Shown here: piece by piece, positions 32,728 through 44,825 of the stretch
Numbering within the stretch: position 1 is the first letter of the stretch
How the letters are laid out: every line of letters begins with the position of its first letter
From: Hofstenia miamia
Taxonomy: Eukaryota; Xenacoelomorpha; Acoela
Length of the DNA stretch: 64,000 bases
Reading direction: 5' to 3'
NCBI GenBank assembly: GCA_004352715.1
Contig: SCFE01000001.1
Span: 5,104,770 to 5,168,769 of the forward strand
Made by a program: the position numbers and the translations under genes
Notes under the pieces: generated by a model
What the model saw: the letters and a program-made list of their open reading frames with translations, nothing else
Databases searched by the model: none
Told to the model about the DNA's origin: nothing

Positions 32728-33502
32728 TCTTCTCTCCGTTTTGTATTGATCCAACATAAATGGCTTGAATATTTCATATTCTTGGCAGTGCTTCATCCAG
32801 GATTTTGATATAGAGAGGAAATTTACTATAAAATTTGGGAATTTTTTCAAATTTTCAGTCAACTCTGTGATCAAATATATGCATATATTATGGAATTCCA
32901 TTTCAACTTTAAAAAAATTCCCACCAATTGATATGAATTTTTTTCACGATCTGCCAATTAGTATGCACCATTAACTAAACAACTGTGTAAAAATTTAGCA
33001 TTTTGTAATCCAATATAAGTTAGAATAGTATATATATTATCTATGTGAAAATTAGTGCAAGTTTTCTATATCTCTTACTGCCACAATATTGCCACCATTT
33101 TTGCTATTTGCCTCTAAATGTTGAAGGAATTTTTTTATATTTGTGATAGTTTTTTCAAAGTGTTTTTAAGCTCCTATAACTTACCAACTAAATATGATAT
33201 TAAAAATTTAAAAGCATCATCGGATAGAGGAATATCTTTTTTGTCTACATTCTAAAATCCCACTAAATTCTAACTCATTGTTGGTGGAGCTTTTTGTGTG
33301 AAATCCCAGCATTTAAAGAGTAATTATTCTGAGTTAGTGCTCAGCATATGTTTTCTAGAAATAGCTGATCTTTAGAACTTGATTCCCTGAACATTGGGAA
33401 TGGGAAGAAGTCCTTGAAAAATTTGTTCGGAAATTTATAAAAACGTTGTGTACCTTTGAAGTAGTGTTGGACGGATTAGCGTTAATGTAATATATACAAA
33501 TG

Positions 33503-33543
<41 letters not shown>

Positions 33544-34093
33544 GTAATATATTATATATATATATATTGCATGTAGTTGTAATGTATATATATATATATA
33601 CTGGACATACATAGTCTTATATTGCAATACAATTACTCATGAATCTTTACGTTCACATTTCCATCTTCTAAGCCACTAAGGTCACCCTTAAAAATACTTC
33701 TAGATTTAACACTGCACAACATACCGCGGAATCATTGAATATTCATGTGTTGCAGAGTATTTAACCTCTTTGCGAAAGCGTTACCATGAGCAAAAATGAT
33801 GCTGTGCAGAATGTGTAGAAGACATTTAAAAAAGCGATTTTGAATTTAACAATTATTGAGAAATAATTTCATACATTGGTAACTTACTAAATCAACTTAT
33901 TACTAAACATAATTTTACTCAATTTTTGTTATTTTATCAAAAAAAATTTAAATTAAAAAGTGTTCATGGGTTGAGCAGATCCATGCTTGACACTGCTATT
34001 GTTTATTATTGCGTTAACTGAATGTCCTAAACACGTTCATTTGTGTATATGGTAAATTTTATCAATAAATATTAATGTTTATATTAATCCTGC
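32728..34093. other. AT-rich intergenic DNA with (AT)n runs
   Basis: No gene is supported. TA runs lie at 33507-33537, 33552-33567 and 33583-33600. Confidence 0.7.
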
Positions 34094-34226
34094 CAGGGTT
34101 GTCAATGATCCACCAAAATTTGACCCATGATCCACGTGACTCGCATAATTTTGAACCATGACTCAAAATATTTGACTCATGACCCATGCAGCAAAATATT
34201 TGACCCATGGGTCATTGACAACGCTG
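34094..34226. mobile_element. hAT-type MITE, 133 bp, perfect 8-bp target duplication
   Basis: Starts CAGGGTTGTCAATGATCCA, and the end inverted reads CAGCGTTGTCAATGACCCA. It is flanked by AATCCTGC at 34086-34093 and 34227-34234, exact. Inside, the word TTGACCCATG and variants occur about five times, so the element is largely a tandem/inverted array of one short word. Confidence 0.9.
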
Positions 34227-34269
34227 AATCCTGCTGTTAAGTGATCAGATGCATATACTGCATTACAGA

Positions 34270-34830
34270 AATTGGTGAAGAATATAATGACTAAAAACCC
34301 AAGGACATTTTTATAATTGTGGATGACATCAATAACCCTCACATTGAAAAGTTAAAAGTTTTAGGATGTATAAATATGGTTGACTTTCCTACTTTTATGC
34401 CATCAGAAAACATATTGGATAGCATTTACACTAATGATAAACTGCGATTTCTGCACAGGAATATTAGCCTATTCTGAGGCCATTATCCATCAAACAGATT
34501 CACAAAGACATCTCAATTAAGCTGCTCTAGTTGCCTTTTAAATACACCTATAAGCTTAGGATTGCGAACATTTGAAGTGAGAATTGGAAAGTACAAATTG
34601 GGAGGTTTTATGTAATTTGTTTAATAATTTGGAAGAATTGGTAAGTTCAGTCGCAGATTGCCTTACTCTAAATATTGATAATTGCATGCCAAGATTAAAA
34701 AACGAATTTACTGGTGATATTTTGAAAATGAGAAGAGTTCAAGTGAAGTGATATGAATAGTAAGAGTTATCCAGATTATTCACTACATTGTGAGCTGAGG
34801 AATCCTTTGTTCGTTAGCTTTTGCAAAAAT
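34270..34830 (+). pseudogene. LINE endonuclease/linker remnant
   Basis: Plus strand reads FIIVDDIN, LKVLGCINMVDFPTFM, NILDSIYTNDKLRF, then a degenerate SDH position (ISLF.GHYP), followed by a LEELVSSVADCLTLNIDNCMPRL segment. This is the distal half of a LINE APE endonuclease and the linker to the RT. Several frame changes; no RT follows. Confidence 0.6.
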
Positions 34831-35584
34831 ACTATGTAGGTAAGCTAAGTCGAGCATGGCTTCCAAGTAACCATAACTTCTAAATTTATGATGTCACAAT
34901 TTTATTTTTTAATATATTATCACTATATCATCAGATAGTAGTAGTGCTTGTGTAAGCAAGACGGAATCATGGCATCTTCCCACACAATAACATTCTTCAT
35001 TCTATATATAATTAATAAGAACAATTGCAAATTAAGCATAGTTATTTGCATAACCAGTTGTAATATAATAACAGGGCTAACCAAATTGGTATTACATTAT
35101 GATAACAAAATTATGTAGAATATTCGAAATGAAAATGTGTCTGATGAATTCAAATATTATAAACATAATAGCAATTATTATATATTTTCTAATATCTAGC
35201 TAAACTTACCCTATTAAGTATTCTCTATTGCAAAATTGCTAAAGAAGTGTAAAACTGCAGTGTATGGCATAATTTGAACTCATTTGTCCCAAGATCGGAA
35301 CAAAGTAGAATAAAATAAACAGCTGCAAGTTCACCAGAAGAGGTTCGCCAACCATAATTCGTTTCAAAATATAGAAATATTCAATTGGAACCACCTCTAC
35401 AAAGCAATAATTTTTGAAAATTCTAACGAATTTTTGAAAAGTCCTTTAATAAAATTAATCTCATTTGTCCAAACATTGACTGGGTCAAATTCAAATTTTA
35501 ATGGCTGAATACATGCAGCAAAGCGTAATTTATTCATAATTGTTTCGTAACGCAAACAAATTGCAATATTAAAAGTGCTATAGC
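34831..35584. other. AT-rich DNA, nothing recognised
   Basis: No coding stretch, inverted ends or long simple repeat found. Confidence 0.6.
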
Positions 35585-36017
35585 TCTAAATACCCAATTC
35601 TAGCAAACGGTATTTCGTCAATATGCGGTAAAGAAAAGGCATCCTTTTTTGTTATGTCATTTAGCTTTCTAAAATTGATGCAAAGGCAATACTTGTCATT
35701 TTGTATTATGAAGACAGTCGGTGATGCATATGGGCTTTTGGATGGTTGTATTATACTGTTGTTAAGTAATATTCCTGTTTAAGATGTTCTGATACAGGAC
35801 CGACTGGTTGGCATATAGGACGATCGTGTGTGGTCTTGATGCAGTGCTCCTCTCTGATGGCTTTGCCAATGCTGATGGTATCAAAATTAAATATAGATGA
35901 ATGGTTTTTCAATACCGAATTCAAATGACCAATTTGTTCTAAAGTTAGATTAGGATGTGCGGTTGTATTGATTTCTGGAATCATAGTGTCGTTGTTTTTA
36001 TTATCTGATATTTCCAA
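35585..36017 (-). pseudogene. Ty3/gypsy reverse transcriptase N-terminal part
   Basis: Frame 35751-36017 ends with a block ending in HCIKTTHDRPICQPVGPV, the lead-in to gypsy RT. After a frame change the strand continues IIQPSKSPYASPTVFII, LCINFRKLNDITKKDAFSLP, HIDEI, the conserved RT palm entry. It stops before the YVDD box, so no catalytic centre is present. Confidence 0.75.
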
Positions 36018-36224
36018 TGATAATACAAGTTTTGATTTGCTTTTATTATGTTAACAATTGGTGATGTGAAAATTTTTATATTGGATGGTGTGATGGTAAT
36101 CAAATGACGACTTTTACTCAAAATAGCAGTGGTGACTTTATTATCATGGCTTTTTAATATGGAAGCAATAATTACGACTTTTTTAGAATTCAATCAATGA
36201 TGATATCAGAGTGAATTGGGGCTT

Positions 36225-36660
36225 TCAACTCCAAGGTGATAAAACGCCAACTAAAAGGTTTGATTTTAGTGGTTTCAATAGAATGTAGTGTAATGAATTG
36301 ATAGTAATATTTGTGTTCTTCAGATTGATAGTTAGTGTTTTATCCTGGAAAATAATTTTGCAACTGTATTTTTCTAGGAAATCCTTGCTGAGGATTAACT
36401 CATAAGGAAGTGCATGGTTCGTTGTGTCAACAATAAGCGTGTCATGCATGAACTTATTGTTAGCAATATTGAAATCTAATGATTTGATTAACCCTTTAGT
36501 ATCAAAGTAATCGCCAGAAGCATTGATGAGATGATGGTTGTGGGATTCAATATTATTTCTTGTGATGCTGATTAAATTAGCACATGTCTAAAAAATGGAA
36601 ACAGATGCACCAGTATCTACAGTTGCCTGGACCACGACTCTGTTAATAGTCATAGGTATG
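36225..36660 (-). pseudogene. Ty3/gypsy-type aspartic protease remnant
   Basis: Upstream minus strand reads RVVVQATVDTGASVSIF (DTG catalytic triad). After a stop it continues to a block with LPYELILSKDFLEKYSCKI, which corresponds to the ILG.DFL segment of retropepsins. A frame break between them disables the enzyme. Confidence 0.7.
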
Positions 36661-36721
36661 GTGTTTCTATTTAGTGCTGTTGTTAGTAGGATATGATGTG
36701 CTCAGCTGAGAGTCGGTGCTC

Positions 36722-37009
36722 TTATTCATTTAAATCGTCTTTGTCCTCTGTGTTGGAATCATAGATGTCGCTATCGTCTGTGTAATAGCATCCTTGATCA
36801 GCGATTAAGTGTATTGTTTTAGTGCAGTTGGAGCTATTATGTCCCTTTTGTCCACACTTCTTGCAGTAAACTTTGTTTAAATTTATTTCCTTAGGTGACT
36901 TATTGGAAATTGTTTGTTCTTGTTTACTTTTAGAATCGGTATTTGTAAATGAAGATTTAATAGGAAGTTTGGTTGTCTTAGATGTAAAAGAAGACACAGG
37001 ATTACCCAT
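36722..37009 (-). pseudogene. gag nucleocapsid with CCHC zinc knuckle
   Basis: A Ser/Thr/Lys-rich region is followed by VYCKKCGQKGHNSSNC, a canonical C-x2-C-x4-H-x4-C knuckle that binds RNA, and then an acidic tail. Confidence 0.75.
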
Positions 37010-38188
37010 TTTAATTTGGTTTGATATTTTCGAATAATTGTCAATTTGGAGTTTAGTGTAGCATCATCAACAAGGCCAGGATGTGCATTAACAATAATAA
37101 TTTACTTCATTGTTTTACAGATTCCTATTGCAGGGCAATGTCTATCTCCCAAACTGCGTCGTCTATAGAATAACTTGGAAAATAAATAATATTAATTTCC
37201 ATTGATTCATGATCAAATACTTTTTAGATAACCATCGACTCCAATTCGAATTGTGGAGATCAGCCCAACGCTGAATCCATTCACCAACATTCCATTCTTT
37301 GCAAGATTTCCAGACACTGATGACTCAGCTCACACTCAGAGAGGAAAGAGTATTATGTGTACCCTACTTATTGGTGAACAAATAAACATGGCACTATACA
37401 ACTTATTCTCATTCTCATTGTGTGATAACATTTACTAACATAAACTACGAATACAAATTGAAACTAGCTGCTATACAACATGTAAACACGATAAAAAACA
37501 CTTATATACAACTATTAAATAAAAAGCAGCTTCCTAACCTACATATAAGAATGAAATATGATAGGTAATGTAATAAATTCGGTCTCTTATTGGTCATTTA
37601 TAGCCCATAAAATTTGGATCTAAAATAAGATATATAAGTAATCCTAGTGTTGGCTAATTCGCCTTTCTCGAATTTGTTACTACATGTAAATGATTCCGAA
37701 CAATAGCGAGCTAAGCACAATTAGAAAAACCTTATGCCTATATATAACCTAAAAAGTCGTCCTTCCCATGGTTTCCTCTGCATGAAATGCTTAGCTTCGC
37801 ATTGTATTAATATAATGAGCCAAACCAGTAATGAAAAAAGATAAATGTAATTCCAAAGAATTTATTTCATCACTAACTATTTTGCTTGGTAGCTATTTAT
37901 ACTAGATTTTTACAAACATATTGTTTATGAAAACAAGTATCTGTTGCTGTTCAATTTCTGCTATAACATGTAGAAGTTCTGCGTGTCTTATGTTCGAAGA
38001 CTAAAATGAATGTGTAGACATTCGTCCACTGATTTATATCAAAAAGAGCTAGTGGCAGATATTTGTTTGTACAATTTATTAAATCAGTTTTATTAGCAAA
38101 TCTTATTAAATAGTAAAGTAGATTTTTTCTTTTTATTCTTTTTCTTCTTTTCATTTCGATCTTAGTTGCTTTTGCTATTTTAATTGGA

Positions 38189-38660
38189 TTATGCTACATT
38201 AGCCTTGACGGCTTTCTTGATGAATGTTGGTAGTTTATCTTCGGGACTGTATTTTTGTTCAAATCGGCGTTGAATTGGTAATGGCATACCGTACGTGATG
38301 TGAATGACCAAATCATGTGAAGAATACTCTGTTGAGGTTCTACTGAGTCTATAGATTCGTTTGACTTCTTCTATATCATTGTCTTTCTTGTACGTAGTGT
38401 TATTGATTGCATGCAGCGGGGACATGGAAATGATCGTAAAAGTTTTGGATGAGTAAACCATAGTCTGACTTAATCGAAATATCTAACGTGAGATAGTAGT
38501 TTTAAGCTTTCCCAATGAGAAATCTGGGAAATTGAGCAAGTGCATGTTCCTGGCCTGCACGTTGTACTGTTAAATTTTGTTCGTATGAAAAGAACCATTC
38601 TTCGAAAGTTGAGATGTTCCAGAAAATTTTCGTGGGGGCATTCTAATTTTAAGATTGATG
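38189..38660 (-). pseudogene. gag capsid-like N-terminal region
   Basis: From about 38652 the minus strand reads MPPRKFSGTS, then, after a one-base frame change, TFEEWFFSYEQNL and EHALAQFPRFL. This resembles the start of gypsy gag capsids (F.G....EW...F). Frame 38189-38461 continues downstream with charged, coiled residues and no motif I can name. Confidence 0.5.
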
Positions 38661-38699
38661 CGTGGATTGACCAATGTTACAAATAATTAACTAACTCCT

Positions 38700-39060
38700 C
38701 CTGTCATTATACCCTTTCCTAATAAAAGTCAAATGGAAACAGGAGATCGTGTTAGGGAAGACGGAAGAGTGGCCACACTCGGCTGACCCGATGCAGATAA
38801 CTTTTTAGAAGAGTCGCATAAGACTAGAGCCCTAATTAGATTAAGAGTAAAGAAGCCCTGACTCTTGGGTGCAAGTGGTAAACCTAAGTGCTAAGTAAAA
38901 TAACATACGCTCTGCGTTCCTCACCTCGTGCAATTTAGGAGAAAGCATTAATAACAATTTTAACAATGAATGACAAGCCATATACCTAACATAAGTTAAA
39001 GGATATACCAGTCAACTCGTCCGCCGTCTGGGTGCCCCTTACTTAGCAGTTGAAAATTAG
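38700..39060 (-). other. possible 5' LTR/leader of the gypsy fragment
   Basis: This stretch is GC-richer than its neighbours, non-coding, and lies directly upstream of gag. A minus-strand TGTTAGGTATATGG start and a GTAACATTGGTC end could be LTR borders, but without a second LTR this is only a suggestion. Confidence 0.3.
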
Positions 39061-39159
39061 AAAAACAATTTAGTAAAAAACAAAACAAGAGAAAATAAAA
39101 GTAAAACGAATTTACTGAGAATAAATTGAAGTAGAAATAAAATGAACAAAACTCGGATA

Positions 39160-39175
39160 TATATATATATATATA
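39160..39175. repeat. (AT)n microsatellite
   Basis: Short TA run. Confidence 0.85.
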
Positions 39176-39591
39176 AAATTAACTGGTATCTTTTAACAAA
39201 AGCATACCGTGAAAATATAGACAAATACGTGGCAGTACAAAATCGGTTTCTGCTTCAATTTTACCGCGTTTGAAAATTAGCAGAAATTCAAACTAAAATA
39301 TAAATAAATTTACTTTGCCAAATTACAATTGGAAATAATTCGTAATATTAGAATTGAAATTGTAATTAAATGAAATAATGAAAGTTCCAAGCATGTAGAA
39401 ATGTCATTATGCCACACTATAGGTTTTTGTTGATGAAATCTACATCCAAAATCTAGAAAGCTACCATGTGTTCTTGTGTTTTGAAAACTCATAGTAGTGA
39501 CAAGGATTAACGCTTTGCGGTCTGAGCCAATACCAATATCTAGAGTTTCAAGATATATAACTAAATGAGGATGCATATTTTGTTCTTCCTT

Positions 39592-39597
39592 TTTATT
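39592..39597 (-). terminator. poly(A) signal AATAAA for the small-exon gene
   Basis: Minus-strand AATAAA 58 nt after the TAG at 39656-39658, a typical spacing for a 3' end. Confidence 0.45.
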
Positions 39598-39655
39598 ATG
39601 TATGTTTATATATGGTTGTTAGTATACATTTTAGGCGGCAAACTGAATTTCTTAG

Positions 39656-41360
39656 CTAATAATTCTCCAATTTCTGGCCTATGATTTCCAACTCGGCTTT
39701 AAGACTTACTTGAGCTGCGGTGTGGTCAACCCATTCGCCACCCTGCCAAAAATTTAATGACATTTTTCGAATGCAATCGATTAAAATGCGTTCCATAAAA
39801 ATTTGTAAATATTTTTTTAGGGATACTTGGTGTAATGAGGACTATTTGAAAAAGTTAAATAAAATTATATAGTTTACTGCATGATTACTTTCAGTAGACG
39901 TTGTCTCACGATTTAACTCTTAATATTTTTTTAGCAAACAGTAATGTCTCTTGAAAATTTTTATAGCTCATAGGTCATTCATAATTCATGAACTTATAAA
40001 GACATAACAGTTGAGAAAACCACAGGATGAGAGATTTTTACCTTTTTCATTTACACCTTAGAGATTCGCCATACTCTTTGACTTTGAGTACAGCGTGCCC
40101 AGACGAGGTTTAGGTGGGCCATCTATCAAAAAAATATTAACATTTATTGAAAGAACTTGACACTTTTATAAGAAATTGAATTAGCTATTGAAAAATAGTT
40201 ACGATTTTTCGCAATAACAGAGGAGTACATTTACTCATAATGTCTCAATATTCAAGCACTTGCAATTTTTAAAGTAACTGTGCTTGAAAAATGGGCACTA
40301 AACGGGTTGTATCGTGTTGATTAGACTAAACTGTTTTTGAGTTGTAATCATGTAGGAAAGACCCTAGTTAGGCCATAGCATGTAAGATAATCAGTGTAAG
40401 CGGTGAAATAGTCAGTTATTTAACGCATGATCTTGCAAAGCAAAATTTGAGCAGGTGCTTTATCCAGGTGTTATTATCAGCAATGTGATTTTTATGTTTA
40501 TAAAATGCATTAAATATTTCTATAAAATTGTCAGACAAACAATAAATTATATCTTTCAAATATATTTTTAAAACAGGAAATTTTGTCTGTTTTTCAGAAT
40601 ATTCCAATTTCATTGTTTTGCTTGCTAATTAAGATCATTGAATTTTGAGTCCCTCTCAGAGTGCTGTCAAAATTTGACTGGACAAAGAAAGGTATTTCTT
40701 GATAGCCGCAAAAAAAGCATGCGTAGTATTACTCCATATTATATAGAATTGCTTAAATGAAATTCTTTGTTAAAATATTGTAAGATTTTCAGCTAATGAC
40801 AATAGTCGTTCCCAAGAAAAAATTTGTGACGATAACATATTTTCGGTTGTTTTTGAACAAAACAGTCATGGTTATTAAATAAACTGTTTGTTTTTTGTTA
40901 TTTCATAACGAAAACGGTTTGGTTAATTTTTGATTATTCAATGCCAAAAACGATTGTGGTTTTTAAATGGTTAGTTTTTGGTTATTCAATATTAGAATGA
41001 AATTCATTTATTCATAAATTGATTCTATAAAAAATAATAATTCTTAATTAGACAAACATTTTAAAGTAGTTTTCGCAAACATATTATTCACTAGATATTT
41101 GTGATAGCAGATTCACGCAATTTTCTACAAGTTTAAACAATTTTGTGTCAATATTATAAATCTAGAAAAATCAAATATAGAAGGAATGATACCTGAGGAA
41201 TCAATCTATGTGTATTATGTATGAATGGGAAAATGGGTGCAGAAATAGGTTGGTATTAAATATGATGATGTATAAACAGTGATTGCTTGAAATTTGCAAC
41301 GCACCGTCATCAGCAAAATCCTTGGAGAAGTTCAATTCATCAATTGCAAAAGTGTGTGTA
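39656..41360 (-). CDS. 3' exons of an unrecognised host gene
   Basis: Three minus-strand segments look like exons. 41305-41360 (acceptor TCTTTAG, donor GTGCGT) reads THTFAIDELNFSKDFADD and ends in phase 1. It joins in frame to 40058-40122 (acceptor TTTGATAG), which reads GPPKPRLGTLYSKSKSMANL and ends at TAA. A third segment, 39656-39742 (acceptor TTTTTGGCAG), reads GGEWVDHTAAQ, then LKAELEIIGQKLENY, ends at TAG, and has AATAAA 58 nt on. The third has a strong internal donor GTAAGT after 33 nt. The first two clearly belong together; how the third joins is not settled, since no donor in the second exon gives the right phase. It could be an alternative terminal exon. The Pro-rich PPKPRLG is SH3-ligand-like. 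I do not recognise the protein, and the 5' part is not found. Confidence 0.45.
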
Positions 41361-41733
41361 CTAAAGAGCATCCAAAAGAAATACCTTCATTGTAAAATTC
41401 GTTTGGTAATTTCGTGCACATGTATGGGTATGTCGAATGGAAAGCGTAGTTTTTCGTAAAAATTATAAAGACTAAGTAAATAAGTATAAACATTAACAAT
41501 TCAAGAGTCTTAAAAAAGAGAATGCATTTGCCTCTGAAGAAGGTGTACATCATTGGTTATATCACATTGTAAAAGTCTTTTTCTAAGAATTTCAGTTAGT
41601 GCCCTTAAATTTTGTAAAAATATTCATATGAAGATAAAAAATTAATGTTTGAGTGCTGTTTGGAAAATGATGCCTCTTTTCACTTGGTCCCATGCTGCTT
41701 CTAGGATACACAATATTAATATCTTCTAAAAAT

Positions 41734-42270
41734 TCAACTTATTCTACAGACGACAGTTTGAAATAAATAGAAGTCAGGCAAATATATTGTCAGGTAATAC
41801 ATTGATTGAAAGCGAACAGGATGTATTCTTCGAATATATAAAATATTTTTTATTATAAAATATGGTAGATTACTTGAACCACAAGATTTTGTTGTGTCTA
41901 GTTCTTTGACTACTTTCATTAAATCATGAGAAGAAATTATATTAAAATTAAATTTATAGTTTTGTTTCAGTTGGCACACGCGTTCTTGATATCTATCATG
42001 AGAATTAAAATAAAAATTTCCCATTTTTGCAAAAGATTTTTTTAAAATGTTTGCTATTTGTTTCTTATTTCCATAAAGCTTATTTTTAAAACGTATTTCC
42101 TTAATGTTAGTCGATGAAATTGTATTTTTTCCAATCATTTGGCTCACAAAGTTCCATTTTCTATTTGATTTATTCATTTGCTCAAAATAATTCTTTATTT
42201 TAGCACCATAGTTCTTTTTGCGGTATCTTTTGATCAATTGTGCTGCTTGGGTGGGATTTTGCCAAATCAA
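41734..42270 (-). pseudogene. LINE F ORF2: linker and start of reverse transcriptase
   Basis: The 178-residue frame has a basic N-terminal half (AAQLIKRYRKKNY, NRKWNFVSQMIGKN) typical of the region between endonuclease and RT. It then reads VKELDTTKSCGSSNLPYFIIKN, the RT entry motif (K..G.D.IP..). It runs out before motif A. Related to, but different from, LINEs D and E. Confidence 0.7.
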
Positions 42271-42499
42271 ATAAGTAGTTTATATTAATTACTTTCCGCT
42301 GATTATATCGGTATCATGCGGTTGATCAAAAGCAGATTTCGAATTTATATTAATTATTTTGGCCTTGATTGGAGCGACTTTGTTTAGTGCTGGGGTAATT
42401 TCCCGGGTAATGAATCTCAACATTTGGTCGCCTTTCGACAATGTGTAAACATAATTAAATGAAATGTTCTTTAAGAGTTTTATAAAAGTTTTTTCATCA

Positions 42500-43150
42500 A
42501 AGTTATTAAAATCTCTGAAAAAATTATTTTTTTTGTTTTAACATCAAATTTGATTGTGATCACTAAATGATTCGAAAATGAAATTTCAATGAGTGATTGG
42601 GTTATCTGAAAGAAAATAATCTAGCAAATTTGAATTACGAGTTGAAGTGGACTTATTAATTATTTTAATATCAATAATGTCACAAATGCTGTACAATTTG
42701 TGTGATTCGTTAAGATTTAAGTAATTAGCATTGAAATCGCCTAAAATACTTATGCATTTCTTTTCCAGAATTGCATTTTCAATTTCTGTAGACTTATAAT
42801 AGTAAAAGTGGGAAATGTAGTTTTTATTTGGATTGTAGCAAACATTTAGTAGTTCCGGTTTCTGAAGAATTTATTTTGGAATTGAGCTCAATCCAAAGGG
42901 ACTCAAAAATTTCATGTTTTAATTCGAGATCACTTCTGCGTTTCGATTTCATTGATTTTGGAATAATTATTAATAAGCCACCACCCCTTTCTAATCTATT
43001 GCATTATTACCAATTTTGCTATAGATATTTAAAAATTAAGGGCGATTTGCACAAAGAATTCTAGCATTTATGTAAACGAATTTGAAATTATTTTTGTAGT
43101 TAGTCATAAAATTTTCGACTTGATTATCAGTATATACTGGACTCAGATTA
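42500..43150 (-). pseudogene. LINE F APE-type endonuclease remnant
   Basis: Near 42620-42765 the minus strand reads ISILGDFNANYLNLNESHK, then NSNLLDYFLSDN, i.e. the GDFN catalytic block and the LDY/SDH-type block with the H degraded. Upstream parts are decayed. Confidence 0.65.
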
Positions 43151-43379
43151 GTTTCTACATCGCATGAGAGTAAAATTGTTAATTTGATGATCTCAGTTAG
43201 CTGAAAGATTATTAATTTATATATTTTTAGTGCACCATAATTTGATGGATGTTTTGTTATTATATTTCGATTATTGAGGCTAAGTTTTAGTGATACAGAT
43301 GTTGTAATATCTAGTTGCCCTTTAAGTAAAATTGCAATGAAGTTAAAAAAATAAAAAGTAACAATAAATGTACCTGAAG

Positions 43380-43968
43380 AGCGCCATGTCTATTTTAGGA
43401 AGGCATGGGGAGTCGGAAGAAGAAATCGACGTTTTGATGAGGATGTGACTTTTGCGTAAGACGTGTGAGGAATTCGAAAAGAGGAGTGAATGATTATGCG
43501 GGGACCAAAGAAATCTTTTAAGATTTGCGTCATAAGCCTGATTCCTTGAGGAGAAAGATGGATGCCATCATTAGCTGAGGTTGACTGTTCGATATGATAG
43601 GAGAAATTTGTTAAAGACCGGGATAACGTTGAACTTCTTTGCGGATAGATTGATGAGGATTCTGTTAAATTCAGCCATTGTATGATTTTTCTTTAGAAGT
43701 GAGAATTTACCAAATGGCGTAATTTCCAAGAAATAAATAAAGCGTGGAGAAAATTTGAAAGGTATCAGCGAAACAATGTGATTAATATTGGATTTGAAAG
43801 TTGGGACATCGAGGAATGTAGAGCATCGATGAGCCCTGTGTTTATGAAGACTGAGTTGATGTGAACCTTCGGATATTGAGAGATTTTTTCAGCTAAGTGC
43901 TTGAAGTTGTAACCTGGATAAGAATGAATTGTTGTGACTTGGTTAGGGAGCAGATTGTTTGATCGCAC
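43380..43968 (-). pseudogene. LINE F ORF1 with SGNH-type esterase motifs
   Basis: Frame 43765-43968 reads SNNLLPNQVTTIHSYPGYNF, then VHINSVFINTGLID, equivalent to the central blocks (PG, and GxND) of SGNH hydrolases. Further on (about 43600-43520) the strand reads DGIHLSPQGIRLMTQIL, the DxxH block with the catalytic Asp and His. Frame changes separate the blocks. Confidence 0.65.
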
Positions 43969-44059
43969 AGACTTTAAGATGCTGCTACCAATTATTAATA
44001 AGTGGTGTTGGGCTTAACATAATAATAAACAGTTTCAGCTTTTTTCGCAGAAATGTAAA

Positions 44060-44172
44060 TGGAGCACTGCTTGTAGCCCAATTACAACAGTTTTATTGTC
44101 TTTTGCTTTAAGTAGAAATTGTATATTATAATTCTTTGCACCCCAAATTTTCAAGACTGGCTACGGCACTGA
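44060..44172. other. solo end of a hAT-type element
   Basis: GACTGGCTACGGCACTG at about 44156-44172, inverse CAGTGCCGTAGCCAGTC, is a typical hAT-like terminus. No matching left end was found. Confidence 0.35.
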
Positions 44173-44825
44173 TCCTTAATAACTTCTAAAACGACTTCGA
44201 ATATATTTTGCTAACCATGATGTTCGTCTTGAAGTCTCACTAACTTATTTGTTAAATTTTTTCTACATTTTGTTGTGGTTATGAGGTGATTATGATAAGA
44301 CATAATACACGTATTTCTAGATGTATTACTATAATATATAACATGTATAGTTCATGTACAACATTTCTAAGCATAATTTGGCAACCATGTATAATTTAGC
44401 TTTATAATAAAATTACATTTTGTATACATTTTGTATGTATAATGAATATATTGTAGTCGTGCTTATTCGTTTTGTAAGAAGGTGGATTGGCGTAGCGCCA
44501 TAATAGGTCAGTGATGACCCTTTAAATATTTTTATGTACAAGTTTAACAGTCTTTTAGGGATGATTATTTAACTTTCCCAGAAAATTTTTTACTGGCATG
44601 AACATATTAAGCTTAAATATAATTATGAAGATATAAACTGATATTACTCACTATTCTAGTTTTATTTTAGAATTATGAATTTGAAAAACTACGTTTGGAG
44701 TTAGTGGGTGATGGTAGAGAGCACATGCTAATTCTGACCAACTTCCAAAGTTTTTGTGCATTTTTTCTGATGCTGTCCAAAATATATGAAAGCAAACGTT
44801 TTCTCATCTTTCTTGCAATTATTGA

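Larger units (their letters stand above)
29340..32730 (+). mobile_element. CR1-like LINE, copy C, nearly full length
   Basis: Order of parts: ORF1 with a PHD finger (29397-30125), APE endonuclease (30190-30770), RT (31000-32575), short 3' UTR with AATAATAAAAG, then a (TTG)n tail. It is the most complete LINE in the window, though frames are broken in each ORF. A microsatellite-like 3' tail instead of poly(A) fits CR1/L2-type elements. Confidence 0.85.
35585..38660 (-). mobile_element. Ty3/gypsy-type LTR retrotransposon fragment
   Basis: Minus-strand order is gag (about 38652 to 36722), protease (about 36660 to 36225), then the start of RT (36017 to 35585), which is the gag-PR-RT order of Ty3/gypsy elements. 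The element is cut off within the RT at about 35585, so RNase H, integrase and the 3' LTR are missing. A GC-richer stretch at 38700-39060 upstream of gag may be the 5' LTR or leader, but no LTR pair exists to prove it. Confidence 0.75.
41734..44030 (-). mobile_element. CR1-like LINE with SGNH-esterase ORF1, copy F, 3'-truncated
   Basis: Minus-strand order is ORF1 with SGNH esterase motifs (43968 to 43380), APE endonuclease (about 43150 to 42500), and the linker and RT entry (42270 to 41734). The RT palm and 3' UTR are missing. ORF1 esterase domains occur in some CR1-clade LINEs. Confidence 0.75.

Noticed and set aside
40050-40140. Plus-strand exon after the acceptor TTTACACCTTAG reading RFAILFDFEYSVPRRG
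   Set aside because: The minus-strand reading joins in frame to a second exon and has a stop; the plus reading has no partner exon.
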